A stretch of 64,000 nucleotides of DNA. It comes from Chitinophaga sp. E66 (lineage in GTDB: Bacteria; Bacteroidota; Bacteroidia; Chitinophagales; Chitinophagaceae). A model generated the notes under the pieces. It was not told the origin of the DNA and did not search any database. It saw nothing but the letters and a program-made list of their open reading frames with translations. Position numbers and translations under genes: made by a program. The stretch lies in NCBI GenBank assembly GCA_019285755.1, contig CP079103.1, positions 4,154,001-4,218,000 of the forward strand. Reading direction: 5' to 3'. Shown here piece by piece: positions 20,330 through 32,027 of this stretch (position 1 is its first letter; every line of letters starts with the position of its first letter).

Positions 20330-23300
20330 TTAGAACCCAAGTTGGATGGTAGCAGCCATATTGCGAACGAACGGCGTACCGCCATATTCAGAGAATGCGG
20401 AGGTAGCGTTGTTGCGGATGCTTTCCGGGTTAATGTGATCAGGCAGCTTGTTGTACAGGTAAGCCAGGTTACGGCCCACCAGCATTACGCGCACTTTATT
20501 CAGTTTCAGGCGCTCAGCGAATTTATTCGGCATGGTATAACCAATGGAAACTTCACGGAGGGAAACGTAAGATGCGTCGAACACGGAAGCCTCACGGATA
20601 CCAATACCCCAATCGCCCACCATGCTGTAATATTCATAAGGGCTCAGCGGTGTAACATATCCTTTATCGTAAGCCTGTTGATAGGTCATACCACCCAGGT
20701 CCACATCAGCGCCGTTCACTTTCACTTTATAACCATCTTCGAATACACCTTTAGGGATCATACCGTCGTTACGGCTGCGGCCCTGCGCATCTGTCCAGGC
20801 CAGACCGCCATGCTCAGCATCGCGACCTTCGATAGTGGATGCAACCGTACCGCGACCAGTACCGTATTGGTGGGATGCGGAGAAGATATCACCTCCGATC
20901 TTCGCCTGCACCAGGAAGCCGAAGCTCCAGTTCTTGTAGCTGAAGTTGTTGCTCAGACCGAGGTTGAAGTCGGGCGTAATGTTACCCACCACCGCGTTGC
21001 CACGTTTGAATTTGTAGCGGACGTCGGAAGTGTTCGGTGAAATTACCGGCATTCCGTTGTTGCCCTTATTGGAAGCATTGTAATAAGGAGTATAACCATA
21101 AGGCGTAGTGATCACACCATAGGCGGAACCTACCTGCGCAACCACGTTCACGTCCTGGTCGTTGCCGAGGATGTATTCGCTGACACCGGGATACAGGTCA
21201 ACGATCTTGTTGGTGTTACGGGAACCGTTCAGGGTCACGTCCCACTGGAAGTTCTTGTTATCGACCGGGCGTGCGTTGATGGCCACCTCGATACCTTTAT
21301 TCTGCATTTTACCGGCGTTGATGAAGCGTCTTTCAACACCAGATTCTTTTGCAACGGCCAGTTCGAGTATCTGGTCCTTTACATTGGTATGATACCAGGC
21401 TACGTCCAGACCGAGGCGGTTGTTGAAGAAACGTACGTCGGCACCTACTTCCCAGGATGTTGCCATAGAGGGCACGAGGTTACGGTTAGGCAGTGTGCCC
21501 GGCTGATAGATACCGATCAGCGGGGTTCGCCGTTAGCGCCGTTCCAGTTGTTGTTTTCTGCGAGGTAACCTTCGTTATTTGTCCAGGGCGTCATGTCTTT
21601 ACCCACCTGCGCGAAGGAAGCGCGCACCTTGCCATAGGTCAGCCAGGAAGGCATGCTGGATTTGAAGGATTCCGTGAATTCCCATGCACCGCTCACTGAG
21701 GGGTAGAAGTAGGAAGGCGTGCCGGAACCATCCATATAAACCAGGGCGGAAGACCAGTCGTTACGGCCGGTCACGTCCAGGAAGAACGCATTCTTGTAAG
21801 TGAAGCTGGCCGCAAAGAACAGCGAGTTGATGTATCGCGGTGCAATTTTGCTGGCAGAAGTGGAGAGCGGGCTCACACTATTGGTCATGGAGAACAGACC
21901 TGGGATGCGGAGGCGCCGTTGGTGTTCGTGGACCAGGAAGTACCAATATCGGAACGCCACATTTCGCCACCGGCATTGATATTCATGGTGAAATCTTCGC
22001 TGATCTTAGGAGAGATCATGGCGATACCGGTGAGGGTATACTGGGTCCTGTTCTGACCGGAGAGACTGTAATAGCCGCGCACGCCGGAGTAGTTGGGTCC
22101 CCAGCCAAGCTGACGGCGATCGTCGTCGCGGCCTTCATTAGAGAAGTTACCACGGGCAACGAGCTTCAACCAATCAGTGACGGTTCCTGTAAGTGAGGCG
22201 TTCCCCATGAAGAGGCGCTCTTTGCGGGTCCAGTCGTCGTTTTCAAGAGAGAACCAGTAATCCGCGCCGGGGTACTGACCCAGGTAGGAGTTCAGATCGC
22301 CCTGTCCGGGGTTGGGGCCCATGTAGCGCGCCTGCCAGTAATCGGCATCGTAGTTACGGGGAAGATGTAAATCCATTTACGACCCACGTTTTCGTTGGTG
22401 TAGTCTCCGCCCTGGCGGGTAGGGTTGCTGGATTTGGAGGCAGCGTAAGAAGCGCCGGCCTCAGCGGTGAGGCGCTTGGACAACTGAGCGGAGGCTTTAA
22501 GGGAGAATACATCCCTGTTGAAGCCGTTGTTGGGCATTACGCTGTTGTTGTCGAGATGGGAGTAGGAAAAGCGGAAGTTTGCTTTTTCGTTACCACCTTC
22601 TACTGCAACGTTGGTATTGAAATACTTACCGGTCTGGTATGTGTTTTCCAGTTGTCGGGTTTGGCGGCGAAGGGCACCAGGTCGCCGTTGATGATCCGGG
22701 CCATGCTGCCGTCCATTTTAGGGCCGAAGCTGTAAGCGCCAGCCCATTCTACTACTTTCTCGCCATTTCCGTTAGTGTTGAAGAACGGGTTGTAGCCTGC
22801 TCCATAAGAGTTCTGGAGGGCGATGGGCGTGCGGTAAACCTGTTCGAATTGAACGGTCTGGCTAAAGTCTACACCGAGGCCTTTGCGGGAGATCCCTTTC
22901 TTGGTGGTGATGATGATGGCGCCGTTAATAGCACGGGAGCCATAGAGCGCCGTAGCGGCCGCGCCTTTGAGCACGGTCACGGTCTCGAAATCATCCGGGT
23001 TGAGGTTTTTCAGGACGTTACCAAAGTTCACCGCGTTGTCGGACACTTCGTTTTCGAAGATGGTACCGTCTACCACGAAGATCGGCTGGTCCTTGTTATC
23101 CAGTGATTTTGCACCGCGGAGTACGATACGGCTGGCAGATTGAGGGCCGCCGGCTGCGCCGGAGATGTCCACACCCGCCACTTTACCCTGGAGGGCAGCA
23201 ACCGGGTTGATGGAGTTGGTTTTAGCGATCTCGCCGCCTTTCAGTTCAGTGATGGCGTAGCCGAGTTTACGCTGTTCGCGTTTGAAGCCCATGGCGGTCA

Positions 23301-23614
23301 CCACTACTTCATTTAGAGAGCGCTGGTCCTCTCTGAGGACGATGTTGAAATTGGCCGCGGAGGCGGGTACTTCCTGCTGGGAGTAGCCCATAAAGTGAAA
23401 AGCAGCGTGGCGGCGGGGTCTACGCTGAGTTTGAAGGAACCGTCTCCGGAAGTTACGGTACCATTGGAGGTACCTTTTTCCAGGATGGTCACACCGGGGA
23501 GCGGCGTGCCGGCGGCATCTTTGACGGAGCCGGATACTGCTTTCTTTGCTGCGCCCAGGCTTGAGGGGCGAAGCAGCATAACAGCAACGTGGCAAGCAGA
23601 AGAATTCTTCGCAT
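20330..23614 (-). CDS. SusC/RagA-family TonB-dependent outer-membrane transporter (system 1)
   Basis: TonB-dependent importer of about 1090 residues. Signal peptide MRRILLLATLLLCCFAPQAW; carboxypeptidase-like domain (VSGSVKDAAGTPLPGVTI); TonB-box region (RSLNEVVVTAMGFKRE); plug with VAALQGKVAGVDISGAAGG, FVVDGTIFEN and LKGAAATALYGSRAINGAII; then a long barrel ending FVRNMAATIQLGF with terminal Phe. No STN domain, so no FecR control is expected. Frame breaks near 23550, 23395, 22655, 22560, 22340, 21935 and 21525. ATG 23614 was chosen for its signal peptide. Transcribed away from the second SusC across a 1.1-kb region with candidate LacI operators. Confidence 0.93.
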
Positions 23615-23895
23615 AGCTTCCTTAGATTTTAATTTGTGATACGTGAATGAGAAAACATGAAAAAAATAGATATAGATATCCCTTATCGTCTTGAACGAGG
23701 CAATGCGGATGTCATAACGGGTATGCGCACACAACATGGCGTTCATTCATGGCAATGCAATTCCATCCGGCGTGGCGGCCGGTCTACACACGGTTGATTA
23801 CTGGTGGCTGATAATAATGGAGGGAGATGGTTTCCTAAAATTGGCTTTTATATCCCCTGTTCACTGTTAAATGTCTGATGTCTTCACTGTTAACT

Positions 23896-23907
23896 TAAAT
23901 CGTTTTA
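23896..23907. promoter_or_regulatory. Candidate LacI-family operator O1
   Basis: TAAATCGTTTTA, an imperfect palindrome, within the 1144-bp region between the two SusC genes. Its reverse complement TAAAACGATTTA differs at one base from a site in front of the LacI-family gene (30818-30829). Confidence 0.5.
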
Positions 23908-23971
23908 GCAAAAAGTTCCCATAAAAACCTGTGCTTCCCTCTCTTTCCCCGTTACGGGTTCCTTTTACTGA

Positions 23972-23983
23972 TAAAACGTTTTA
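23972..23983. promoter_or_regulatory. Candidate LacI-family operator O2
   Basis: TAAAACGTTTTA, a perfect 12-bp palindrome with central CG, the usual form of LacI/PurR-family operators. It lies 358 bp upstream of the system 1 SusC start (23614). Confidence 0.6.
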
Positions 23984-24291
23984 GCGTTGCAGCAATAAAA
24001 AAACCTGTGACATCCGGCGGCTCTAATCATTTTCACGCACAAGTTTGAATTCGTAAAACGAACGGGTGCAACTTAGTTAAAGTTGCGTAACCTCCAAAAT
24101 AAAAAATTAACTTTTTTTTGACGGAGCGTTAAGATTCCCTTAATACCACGGAAAATACCATTACTATCCAGCAATTTGCTATCACACATACTATCCGCCT
24201 TTTGATTTCCGTTAATTAGGCTTATGCAACTGAAACAACAATTCAACCTATCAAGCATATAACCATCCATCATTTATTCAAAAAATTTTGT

Positions 24292-24303
24292 TAAAACGCG
24301 TTG
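24292..24303. promoter_or_regulatory. Candidate LacI-family operator O3 (weak)
   Basis: TAAAACGCGTTG keeps the left half site and one more central CG; a degenerate relative of O2 and O4. Unproven. Confidence 0.3.
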
Positions 24304-24444
24304 GTATATTTCAAAACAAATGGTAAGTTTGAGTGCTAATAGTTAGCAAAGAAACAGTAGAACAACAAAGTCAGATCAATCAAAATCACAGAACATACGG
24401 TCGAAACAGTGACGGTCCTTTGTTCTTTTTTAATTAAGGGACGC

Positions 24445-24456
24445 TAAAACGTTTTA
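24445..24456. promoter_or_regulatory. Candidate LacI-family operator O4
   Basis: TAAAACGTTTTA again, identical to O2 and extended to CTAAAACGTTTTAG. It lies 303 bp upstream of the system 2 SusC start (24759), so O2 and O4 sit nearly symmetrically, one for each SusC gene. Confidence 0.6.
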
Positions 24457-24509
24457 GGGTGGTCCCATCAACCAAACCAGGCACGTCGAGAAAGTCGGTC
24501 AGTAAATAG

Positions 24510-24587
24510 TGAACATCAGACAGTGAAAAAACGCCCGTAACGCGTTTCAGTTATGAAAATTGAACACCAGATAGTGAGCACCAGGTA
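24510..24587 (+). repeat. Short direct repeats upstream of the system 2 SusC
   Basis: TGAACATCAGACAGTG (24510-24525) and TGAACACCAGATAGTG (24561-24576) agree at 14 of 16 bases; TGAGCACCAGGTA (24575-24587) is a shorter third relative. They lie 170-250 bp before the SusC start, probably in the leader or promoter zone. Apart from these and the operators, no gene was seen in 23615-24758. Confidence 0.5.
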
Positions 24588-24758
24588 AAAACGGCTTTAT
24601 TAATCCGTAACCAAACATCTATTCGCATACAACCAAAATAAGGACCGCCAAACTCGCAGGGTCCTCTATTCATGACCTTTCAAATTCAGAAAGTCCAGCC
24701 GGTGACTTATCCCGACCGGCGATGAGAAAACAACATTTCTAGATTAAAAAAGTGAACA

Positions 24759-27700
24759 ATGAACAGAACGCTACTATTGTTAGCGATCTTCTTTAGTCTG
24801 TGCACGCTGAACGCATTCTCCCAGACCAAGAAGACCGTGACGGGTACCGTAAAAAGTGCTTCGGGCATCGCAATCCCAGGGTAACCGTCCTCGAGAAAGG
24901 GACCAAAAACGGTACCGTAACCGACGGCGACGGCGCTTACCGGCTCAACATCTCCCCTAACGCTACGCTGGTCCTTAACTTCATCGGCTATCTTAAAAGG
25001 AAGTCATTACCAGCGACGCGTCTTCGTATAACGTTACCCTCGAGGAAGACGTGACCGGCCTGAATGAAGTCGTGGTAACCAGCCTCGGTGTAAAACGCGA
25101 AAAGAAAGCACTCGGCTATTCTCAAGCTACCATTAAAACCGAAAACCTCGTGAACATCGGCTCCCCGTAAACGCCATGAGCGCACTCTACGGACAGGTCG
25201 CCGGTCTCAACATCAACAGCACCGCAATCGGGCCCGCCGGCGGTATGAACATCAAAATCCGTAATGCAGTCGCCTTCAACGAGTCATCCAACACCCGCCC
25301 GCTCTTCGTGATCGACGGGATCCCGATGCTCGACTGGCAGACGGACATCAACCGTGCTACCGGTAACGGCCTCAATGACCTGAACATGGAAGACATCGAG
25401 ACCTTCGACGTGCTGAAGGGCGCGAAAGCCTCCGTGCTCTATGGCGCCGCCGGCGGTAACGGGGTTATCCTCATTACCACCAAAAAGGCACCAAACGCAA
25501 AGGCCTCGGCGTAGACGTAAACTTTAGCGGCGCTAAAGACACCCGCTGGATCCAACAGAAATTCCAGAACGAATTCGGTTCCGGATTCCCTGCTCCTGGT
25601 AAACCCCGGTCAGGTAAACGCGGAAGGTTTCTACCAGCTCAACGGCCAATCCCGCTACTATCCCACCAACTACAACTTCGGACCTAAAATGGACGGCCGT
25701 ATGCTGCTTTGGTATGATAGCATCATGCGCCCCTACGTGGCCCAACCCAATAACATCCGCGATCTTTACCGCGATGGCTACACCACCACCGCCAACGCTT
25801 CCGTGCAAGGCGGCGGGGAACAAGGTTCTTTCCGTTTCTCCTACACCCGGAAAGACTATAAAGGCCTGTTCGAAGGTTTCAAGATCAAAGACAACAACTT
25901 CAACTTCAACGGCAACCTGAAAATCAGCAACGCGATCAACTTCAAGCTGGTGAGCACCTACTCCACCAACTTCAACCACAACGCGCCTGCTACCAACCAG
26001 GATGTGTTCGTAACTTACGGTATCCCCGCCAGCTCGACGTGAACCTCCTCCGCACCCAGATCGTGGACCAGGCAAACGACGACTACTTCTGGTGGAACAT
26101 GGAAAACCGCCAGACCCGCTACCCCGTTGGCGGTATCGTGCGCGATCAGCTGGCAGGTAACTACCTATGGAACCAGACGCAGAACAGCTACGACAATACC
26201 CGTGATCACTTCATCAATTCCGCCACCCTCAGCTTCGACCTTTACAAAGGCCTGAAACTCGAAGTACTCGGCGGCTTCGACCTGATCATGCAGGAAAATG
26301 AGACCAAGGAGAAAATCCGCCGCCCGCTCTCAGTGGCAGAAGGCGGACGCTACTCCCTGAAAAACTCTAAAGACGCGTTCTACAACGGTCAGGCCATCCT
26401 GAGCTACGATACAAGACTGAGCAGCGACTTTAGCCTGTTCGCATATGCAGGTGGTACCATCCAGCACTATTCCAGCGAATGGACCTCCCGCACCACCCCG
26501 AACAGCGGATTTATCTCCCGCGACTTCTTCTCGTTCAAGAACGTGAAAACCACCCCGGTTCTGAGCGACGGTTACCGCGCTTACAGCCAGCTCTACGGCG
26601 CCTTCGGTTCCGTTCAGTTCGGTTTCCGCGATTACCTTTACCTGGAGTTCCAGGGCCGTAATGACTGGTCTTCCATTCTTCCCAGCAACAACAACTCGTA
26701 CTTCTATCCTGGTGTGAGCGCGTCCCGGATCTTCACCGAGACCTTCAAGATGCCTTCCTGGATGAGCTTCGGTAAGTTCCGTGCATCCTTCGCGGATCTC
26801 GGTAAACCCGGCCCGATCTACTTCTCCAACCAGGTGTACGATCAGGGTAACTATGGCAGCGCCATCACCTATTCTCCCGCTCCGCCCGTCCGCCCGCAGA
26901 TCTCAAACCTGAGCGCAGACGCGAACTGGAACTGGGTATCGAAACCCGTTTCCTCAACAACAGACTGGGCGTGGAAGTGAACTACTATACCGGTAACACT
27001 TACGACCAGATCATGGGCCTGACCATTCCTTCCTCTTCCGGTTACACCGAGACCAGGATCAATGCCGGCCGTGTGAAGAACAGCGGTATCGAAGTAAACA
27101 TCAACGCCACTCCGCTTAAAATCGGCGACTTCTCCTGGCGCACGATCCTGAACTTTCTCACGACAAACCCGTCGTAAAAGAACTCGCTCAGGGCATCACC
27201 ACCCAGAACCTCTGGGGCGGCAGCGGCTTCAGCACCGTAGCGAAAGTTAACCAGCCCTGGGGCCAGGTGATCGTTCGTCCGTACAAAACCAACGCTAAAG
27301 GCGAACGTATCGTAGACGGCGACGGCTACTGGTCTACCGATCCTACCAAGGAAGAAATAGCAGGTAAAGTGATCCCCGATCTCATCGGCGGGTTCATGAA
27401 CACCCTGACTTACAAAGGTTGGTCGCTCGACTTTAACTTCGACTGGTCGTTCGGTCAAACCCTGGTGTCTCAGACCAATATGTACATGGTAGGTAACGGT
27501 TCCGCGCTTTCCACCCTGGAAGGCCGTGACGAATCCCATGGCGGTCTGGCATACTACATCAACAATGCCGGCGATTACATCCGCCTCCCCAACCACCAGG
27601 CTGCTGTGCCAGCGGATTCCAAATATCCGTTTATTATGCACGACGGTGTGATTCTGGAAGGCGTTACCGAAGCCGGTGCTAAAAACGAAAAGATCATCAC

Positions 27701-28004
27701 CGCCGCCGACAAACACAGCTACTACTGGAGAAGCTTTATGGACGTACAACCCGACGTTATCTACAAGAACGACTACATCAAACTGCGTAACATCGTTCTC
27801 GGATACATACTGCCTAAAAGATGGACAGACAAGATCAGCGTGAACAGGCTGCAGGTTTCCGTTTTCGCGAACAACCTGCTGTATATCCATAAAACAATGC
27901 CGAACGTAGATGCGGAAGCCATCAACGGCACGAACGTGTTCTATGAAAATAACGGCTTCCCCGCTGCCCGCAGCTATGGAGCCAGCATCCGTGCATCGTT
28001 CTAA
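24759..28004 (+). CDS. SusC/RagA-family TonB-dependent outer-membrane transporter (system 2)
   Basis: About 1080 residues. Signal peptide MNRTLLLLAIFFSLCTLNAF; carboxypeptidase-like domain (KTVTGTVKSASGIAIPG, then VTVLEKGTKNGTVTDGDGAY); TonB-box region (DVTGLNEVVVTSLGVKREKK); plug (NAMSALYGQVAGLNINSTAI, PLFVIDGIPMLDW, VLKGAKASVLYGAAGGNGVI); barrel with FQGRNDWSSILPSNNNSYFY, ending RSYGASIRASF with terminal Phe. No STN domain. Frame breaks near 24883, 25000, 25165, 25490, 25590, 26035, 26930 and 27155, mostly short-run losses. ATG 24759 is set by the signal peptide. The SusD partner follows after 19 bp. Confidence 0.93.
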
Positions 28005-28023
28005 CCGTTAAATCAGAATTACC

Positions 28024-29643
28024 ATGAAAAAGCACCATTTAAAATATTTCTTAGCGGCAGGTTTGCTCCTGGCTGGATTCACCAGCTGCCAGGACAAACT
28101 GGAAGATGAGTACTTCGATAAGGACGGCATCACGAATCCGACCATTGAAGGCCTTTTCGCCAATACGCAGCAACAACTCGGCATTTTCCGTTACTCTTAC
28201 GGCGAAATGTATCATACCATCAATACCTTCGCGCCCCAGCTGGGATTCTCCGGCTATCCGAACGATGGTACGCCCAACACTTTCGGTTGGAACCATGATC
28301 CGTATAACGATGGCTTCGGGAAACTCCGCTCCATCATGACGATGAATACGCTGTACAATAAATTGTCCGGCGCCGACAAATCGAATTATGAAATCTACAT
28401 GACGATGGCCTCCGTTGTCCGCGATTTCATCGTTCACCAGATGACGGACATGTGTAACGATATCCCGTATTCTGAGGCGCTGGGCGGCGATGAAACAAAC
28501 TTCTTCCCGAAGTTTGACAAGCAGGCCGATATCTATAACTCCATGTTGGCGAACCTGAAAGCAGCCAACGATAAGCTGAAAGCCTTCACGCCCAACGGCA
28601 GCTTCGTACACGGCCAGATCGGCACCAACGACGTTTGGTTTGGCGGTGACATGGCCAAATGGAGGGCTTTCGTTAACAGCTTCCGCATCCGCTTAGCCAT
28701 GCGTCTTACCAATGTGAACGCTGCGCTGGCCAAATCCACCATCCAGGAAGTGCTGGCCGATGGCACCTACGCCAAAGACCGGGCTACCTCGATCACGCAC
28801 GTAGACCGTCGGCAGGACCAGGTGCTGGAAGTACTCATTTTCCGCTCTTTCGCAGAAATGCGCGGTTCCAACCGCATGTGGGCGCCTCAGAAAATGGACC
28901 AGGTAATGCGTAAAGCCGGCCAGCCGGTAGACCCCCGCCTGTATGTGATCTTCCAGCCCGACAAAGACGGCGCGTATACGCCCATGCCGACGGAAGCTGT
29001 AGACGTGAATGCCATCTCGAGCCAAATCTCGCAGAACGACCTTACCGCTACTTTCCCTTCCCTGCTGAACCGTACCACGTTTGAGCGTAACTACACGATG
29101 CCGGCTCCGGTGATCTCTTCAACCGAAGTACACCTGAACCTCGCTGAAGCCGCGCTGCGCTGGCCCGACCTCGGACTTGTTGCCGCTACGGAATTCGAAG
29201 CTGCCATTCGTCAGTCGATCGATTATTACTACGAGATCAACGCCTCCTCTCCCACGCCAGACAGCCGTTATGTAGGCTACATGCCAGCCTCCCGGCCCAC
29301 GAAGCCAAGCGACGTTGCCATCACCGCTTTCGTAGCCGTGAAACTGACGGAGCTGGCGGCAGCCAATGCAACGGAGAAACTTGGCCTGATCTATGATCAG
29401 CGCTATGTTCATTACAACGTCCTGAGAATACACGAGCTCTGGGCCGATACCCGCCGCCTGACCAAAGAACTCGGCGCCCGCGTATCCAAACGCCCGACCA
29501 ACGTTCGCCTCATGGAACGTACCGTGTACCCGACCAGCGAGGAGCTGAACAACGCAGCAAACTTCCAGGCAGTTAAAGCGCAACAGAACTACACTTCCCC
29601 GTTTGGTGGACCGGTAGATAATCCCGCTTTTCACTTTTTGTAA
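28024..29643 (+). CDS. SusD/RagB-like nutrient-binding outer-membrane lipoprotein (system 2)
   Basis: Intact, 539 residues. Signal MKKHHLKYFLAAGLLLAGF followed by lipobox TSC (Cys 22). WRAFVNSFRIRLAMRLTNVN, SSTEVHLNLAEAALRWPDLG and the late YVHYNVLRIHELWADTRR follow the SusD-like pattern; the protein ends FGGPVDNPAFHFL. It should form a complex with the SusC encoded 19 bp upstream. The absence of frameshifts over 1.6 kb contrasts with its neighbours and argues that the damage is uneven sequence quality rather than gene decay. Confidence 0.93.
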   Translation: MKKHHLKYFLAAGLLLAGFTSCQDKLEDEYFDKDGITNPTIEGLFANTQQQLGIFRYSYGEMYHTINTFAPQLGFSGYPNDGTPNTFGWNHDPYNDGFGKLRSIMTMNTLYNKLSGADKSNYEIYMTMASVVRDFIVHQMTDMCNDIPYSEALGGDETNFFPKFDKQADIYNSMLANLKAANDKLKAFTPNGSFVHGQIGTNDVWFGGDMAKWRAFVNSFRIRLAMRLTNVNAALAKSTIQEVLADGTYAKDRATSITHVDRRQDQVLEVLIFRSFAEMRGSNRMWAPQKMDQVMRKAGQPVDPRLYVIFQPDKDGAYTPMPTEAVDVNAISSQISQNDLTATFPSLLNRTTFERNYTMPAPVISSTEVHLNLAEAALRWPDLGLVAATEFEAAIRQSIDYYYEINASSPTPDSRYVGYMPASRPTKPSDVAITAFVAVKLTELAAANATEKLGLIYDQRYVHYNVLRIHELWADTRRLTKELGARVSKRPTNVRLMERTVYPTSEELNNAANFQAVKAQQNYTSPFGGPVDNPAFHFL

Positions 29644-29651
29644 TAGCATGA

Positions 29652-29675
29652 AGCGCCGGCCAAATGGCCGGCGCT
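29652..29675 (+). terminator. Terminator of the system 2 SusCD operon
   Basis: AGCGCCGGCC (29652-29661), loop AAAT, GGCCGGCGCT (29666-29675), then TTATTTT; 8 bp after the SusD stop. Confidence 0.9.
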
Positions 29676-29708
29676 TTATTTTGCCCATAACCGTCATGAG
29701 CATAAAAA

Positions 29709-29730
29709 AGCGCGGCCGTTTCGCCGCGCT
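29709..29730 (-). terminator. Terminator of the LacI-family gene
   Basis: AGCGCGGC (29709-29716) pairs with GCCGCGCT (29723-29730); on the minus strand the stem is followed by six T. It lies 31 bp beyond the regulator stop (29762). Confidence 0.8.
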
Positions 29731-29761
29731 ATTATGCTGGTTGTATGATTTATTAATTGAA

Positions 29762-30794
29762 TCAGGCCGCTCCTACCTTCGCCCCCTTCTTGCAGCTTTC
29801 CCGCTTAATAAGCGTTGCAGGCAGCACCACCTGGTTGATCTGATGCTGATGCTGGTTGAGCTCATTCATGAGCACCTGCACAAGGTGCTGCGCTATCTCA
29901 TGGATGGGTTGCGCCACGCAGGTGATGCCGGGGTATGCAAACGGAACAGGTCATGGTCGTCGAAACTGATGACCGCCACATCTTCCCGATCTTCCAGCCG
30001 AGGTCTTTGATGGATTCGATGCCGAAAACGCCAAGGTAGTTAGTGGCGAAGAACACGGCGTCCAGCCCGCTGATGCCTTTGATGAATTCCATGATCTGGC
30101 CTACCGCTTCGTCTTTGGAGATGGAGAATGGTATTTTCTTGATCATTTTCCGGGGAAGGAAGATCCGTGCGCTTTCATCGCCGCCGTGAATCCGTTCATG
30201 CGCTCCTTCATTTGTATCTGTTCAGACGTAGTAGTCACATACGCGATTTTGCGGTAGCCGAGGCTGAGGAGGTATTCCGCCGCATCGTAAGCGCCCTGGA
30301 AGTTGTTGACCATGACGTAATTGGTAGGGATCTGCGGAAGGTAACGGTCCATCAGCACCATGGGCTTCCTGCTGTTCTTCAGGATCTCTATTTCTTTATC
30401 CAGGTTTGGCGTTGGGGTGATGATATAACCATCTACCTGGCGGTACTCCAGTACTTCCAGCAGGCCGCGGGCCTTGTTGAGATTATCTTCCGTGCTGCCG
30501 TACAGCACCTTGTACCCGAACTTATCCGCTTCTTCCTCCACTATTTTAGCAACGTTGGCAAAAAAGTGGTTGGCGATGTCTTCGACGATAAGCCCTATGG
30601 TCTTGGTTTTGCCGGTACGAAGCCCCCTTGCGAGCTGGTTGGGCTTGTATTTAAGTTTAGCGGCCAGTTTCAGGATTTTCTTGCTCACTTGTTCACTGAT
30701 CCTCTTTTCCCGGCCTTTGCCGTTCAGCACGAACGACACGGTAGTTGGCGATACGCCTGCCTGTCTGGCGATATCTTTATGGAAATCCCTTCAT
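29762..30794 (-). CDS. LacI-family transcriptional regulator
   Basis: About 340 residues: N-terminal helix-turn-helix with DIARQAGVSPTTVSFVLNG, hinge and recognition part (LKYKPNQLARGLRTGKTKTI), then a periplasmic-binding-protein-like sensor (GLIVEDIANHFFANVAKIVE, VDGYIITPTPNLDKEIEILK, DAVFFATNYLGVFGIES, VAVISFDDHDLFRLHTPGIT). Ends NQVVLPATLIKRESCKKGAK, then VGAA, TGA 29762-29764. ATG 30794 (MKG...) needs two single-base repairs before DIARQAG; other breaks near 30150 and 29985. A candidate operator at 30818-30829 lies just upstream, and related palindromes sit between the two SusC genes, so control of both systems and of itself is inferred. Confidence 0.92.
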
Positions 30795-30817
30795 GATTTG
30801 GTTGTTGCGGAGTGCGC

Positions 30818-30829
30818 TCAAACGATTTA
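30818..30829. promoter_or_regulatory. Candidate autoregulatory operator of the LacI-family gene
   Basis: TCAAACGATTTA, 24 bp upstream of the regulator ATG. It matches the reverse complement of O1 (TAAAACGATTTA) at 11 of 12 bases. Confidence 0.5.
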
Positions 30830-30998
30830 GCATTGACAATTTACACAAATTCTACGAAAACAAAAAGTTAGGGGAAAATGAACTAGACTAGTATTTTTTT
30901 AACCGAAATTTCATAATTTGCCAGAATAGGAATTAAAATGGCAAAACAACACCTTGCCAACTTTTTCACAAGGACATTAATCATATAAGGAAGCAAAC

Positions 30999-31872
30999 AT
31001 GAAACCCATTCTCATCAAAGTGGGGCCTTTGCCGACAATCAGATCACCATCATCGAACGGTGCGATCCCTATTTCAACACGCCTTTCCACTTCCACCCGG
31101 AATGCGAGCTGGTGTATGTGACGGAGAGCCAGGGAAGCGAATCGTGGGAGACAGCATCGAGAGCTTCGACGTAGGCGATATGGTTTTCCTCGGTCCTAAC
31201 ATACCCCATGTGTGGTATAACGACGAGGCATACCATCGTAACGACGAGGCCCTCAAAGCCCGTTCCGTCGTGATCTATTTTCCCAAAGACATCTTCGGCG
31301 ACAAATTCTACGGCCTTCCGGAAACCAAGGCGTTGACCGACCTGTTCCACCGTGCCCAGCGTGGCATGAAAATCATCGGCAATACCAGGAAAAGCTGAAA
31401 AGTGAAATCCTCTCCCTCCCCGGAAGGAAGGACTGGAACGCATCATCTCCCTGCTGGAAATCCTAAAAACGCTGTCCGAAACCAAAGACTACTACTACCT
31501 CGCGTCCACCGGCTACTCCCATGCCTACAACGTGAAAGACAACCACAAGATCGACGAGGTATTTAAGTACGTTATGAACAACTTTTCCAAAGAGATTTCC
31601 CTCCAGGACGTTGCCAGCATCACTAACCTCTCCCCCAGTCGTTCTGCCGATTCTTCAAGAACCGCACGAAGAAATCCTTCGTACAGTTCCTCAACGAGGT
31701 ACGTATCGGCCACGCCTGTAAAAGGCTTACCGAAGAAGACTGGTCCATCGCCGAAATCGCCTATAGCTGCGGATTTAAGAACCTATCCAACTTCAACCGC
31801 TTTTTTAAGGAGATCGTAGGCAAAACACCTAAAGAATACAAAAACGAACTACGGCTGAAAGAAGCCCTCTAA
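30999..31872 (+). CDS. AraC-family transcriptional regulator with N-terminal cupin
   Basis: About 290 residues. Cupin-type sensor: FNTPFHFHPECELVYVTESQ, VGDMVFLGPNIPHVWYND. C-terminal double helix-turn-helix: EISLQDVASITNLSP, CRFFKNRTKKSFVQFLNEVR, WSIAEIAYSCGFKNLSNFNR, FFKEIVGKTPKEYKNELRLK. Breaks near 31030, 31130, 31395, 31430 and 31640, each repairable by one base. ATG 30999 follows AAGGAAGC, a possible ribosome-binding site. Divergent from the LacI gene (204-bp gap). A role in sugar-responsive control is inferred only from its neighbours. Confidence 0.9.
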
Positions 31873-32027
31873 ACACCATTCACCAGATTTACTATCCTTC
31901 CCTTACCTCCCTGTTCAGCGCCCCGCACGGCGCTTAAAACCTTCTTTTGCCCAAACTCATCCACTCAATTACGTTTTAACCGGGCAACATCTTATTTCGC
32001 CGCAACGGCACAAACACCGTCTTAAAA

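Noticed and set aside
27042..27890. Minus-strand open frame of 282 codons
   Set aside because: Shadow of the system 2 SusC barrel.
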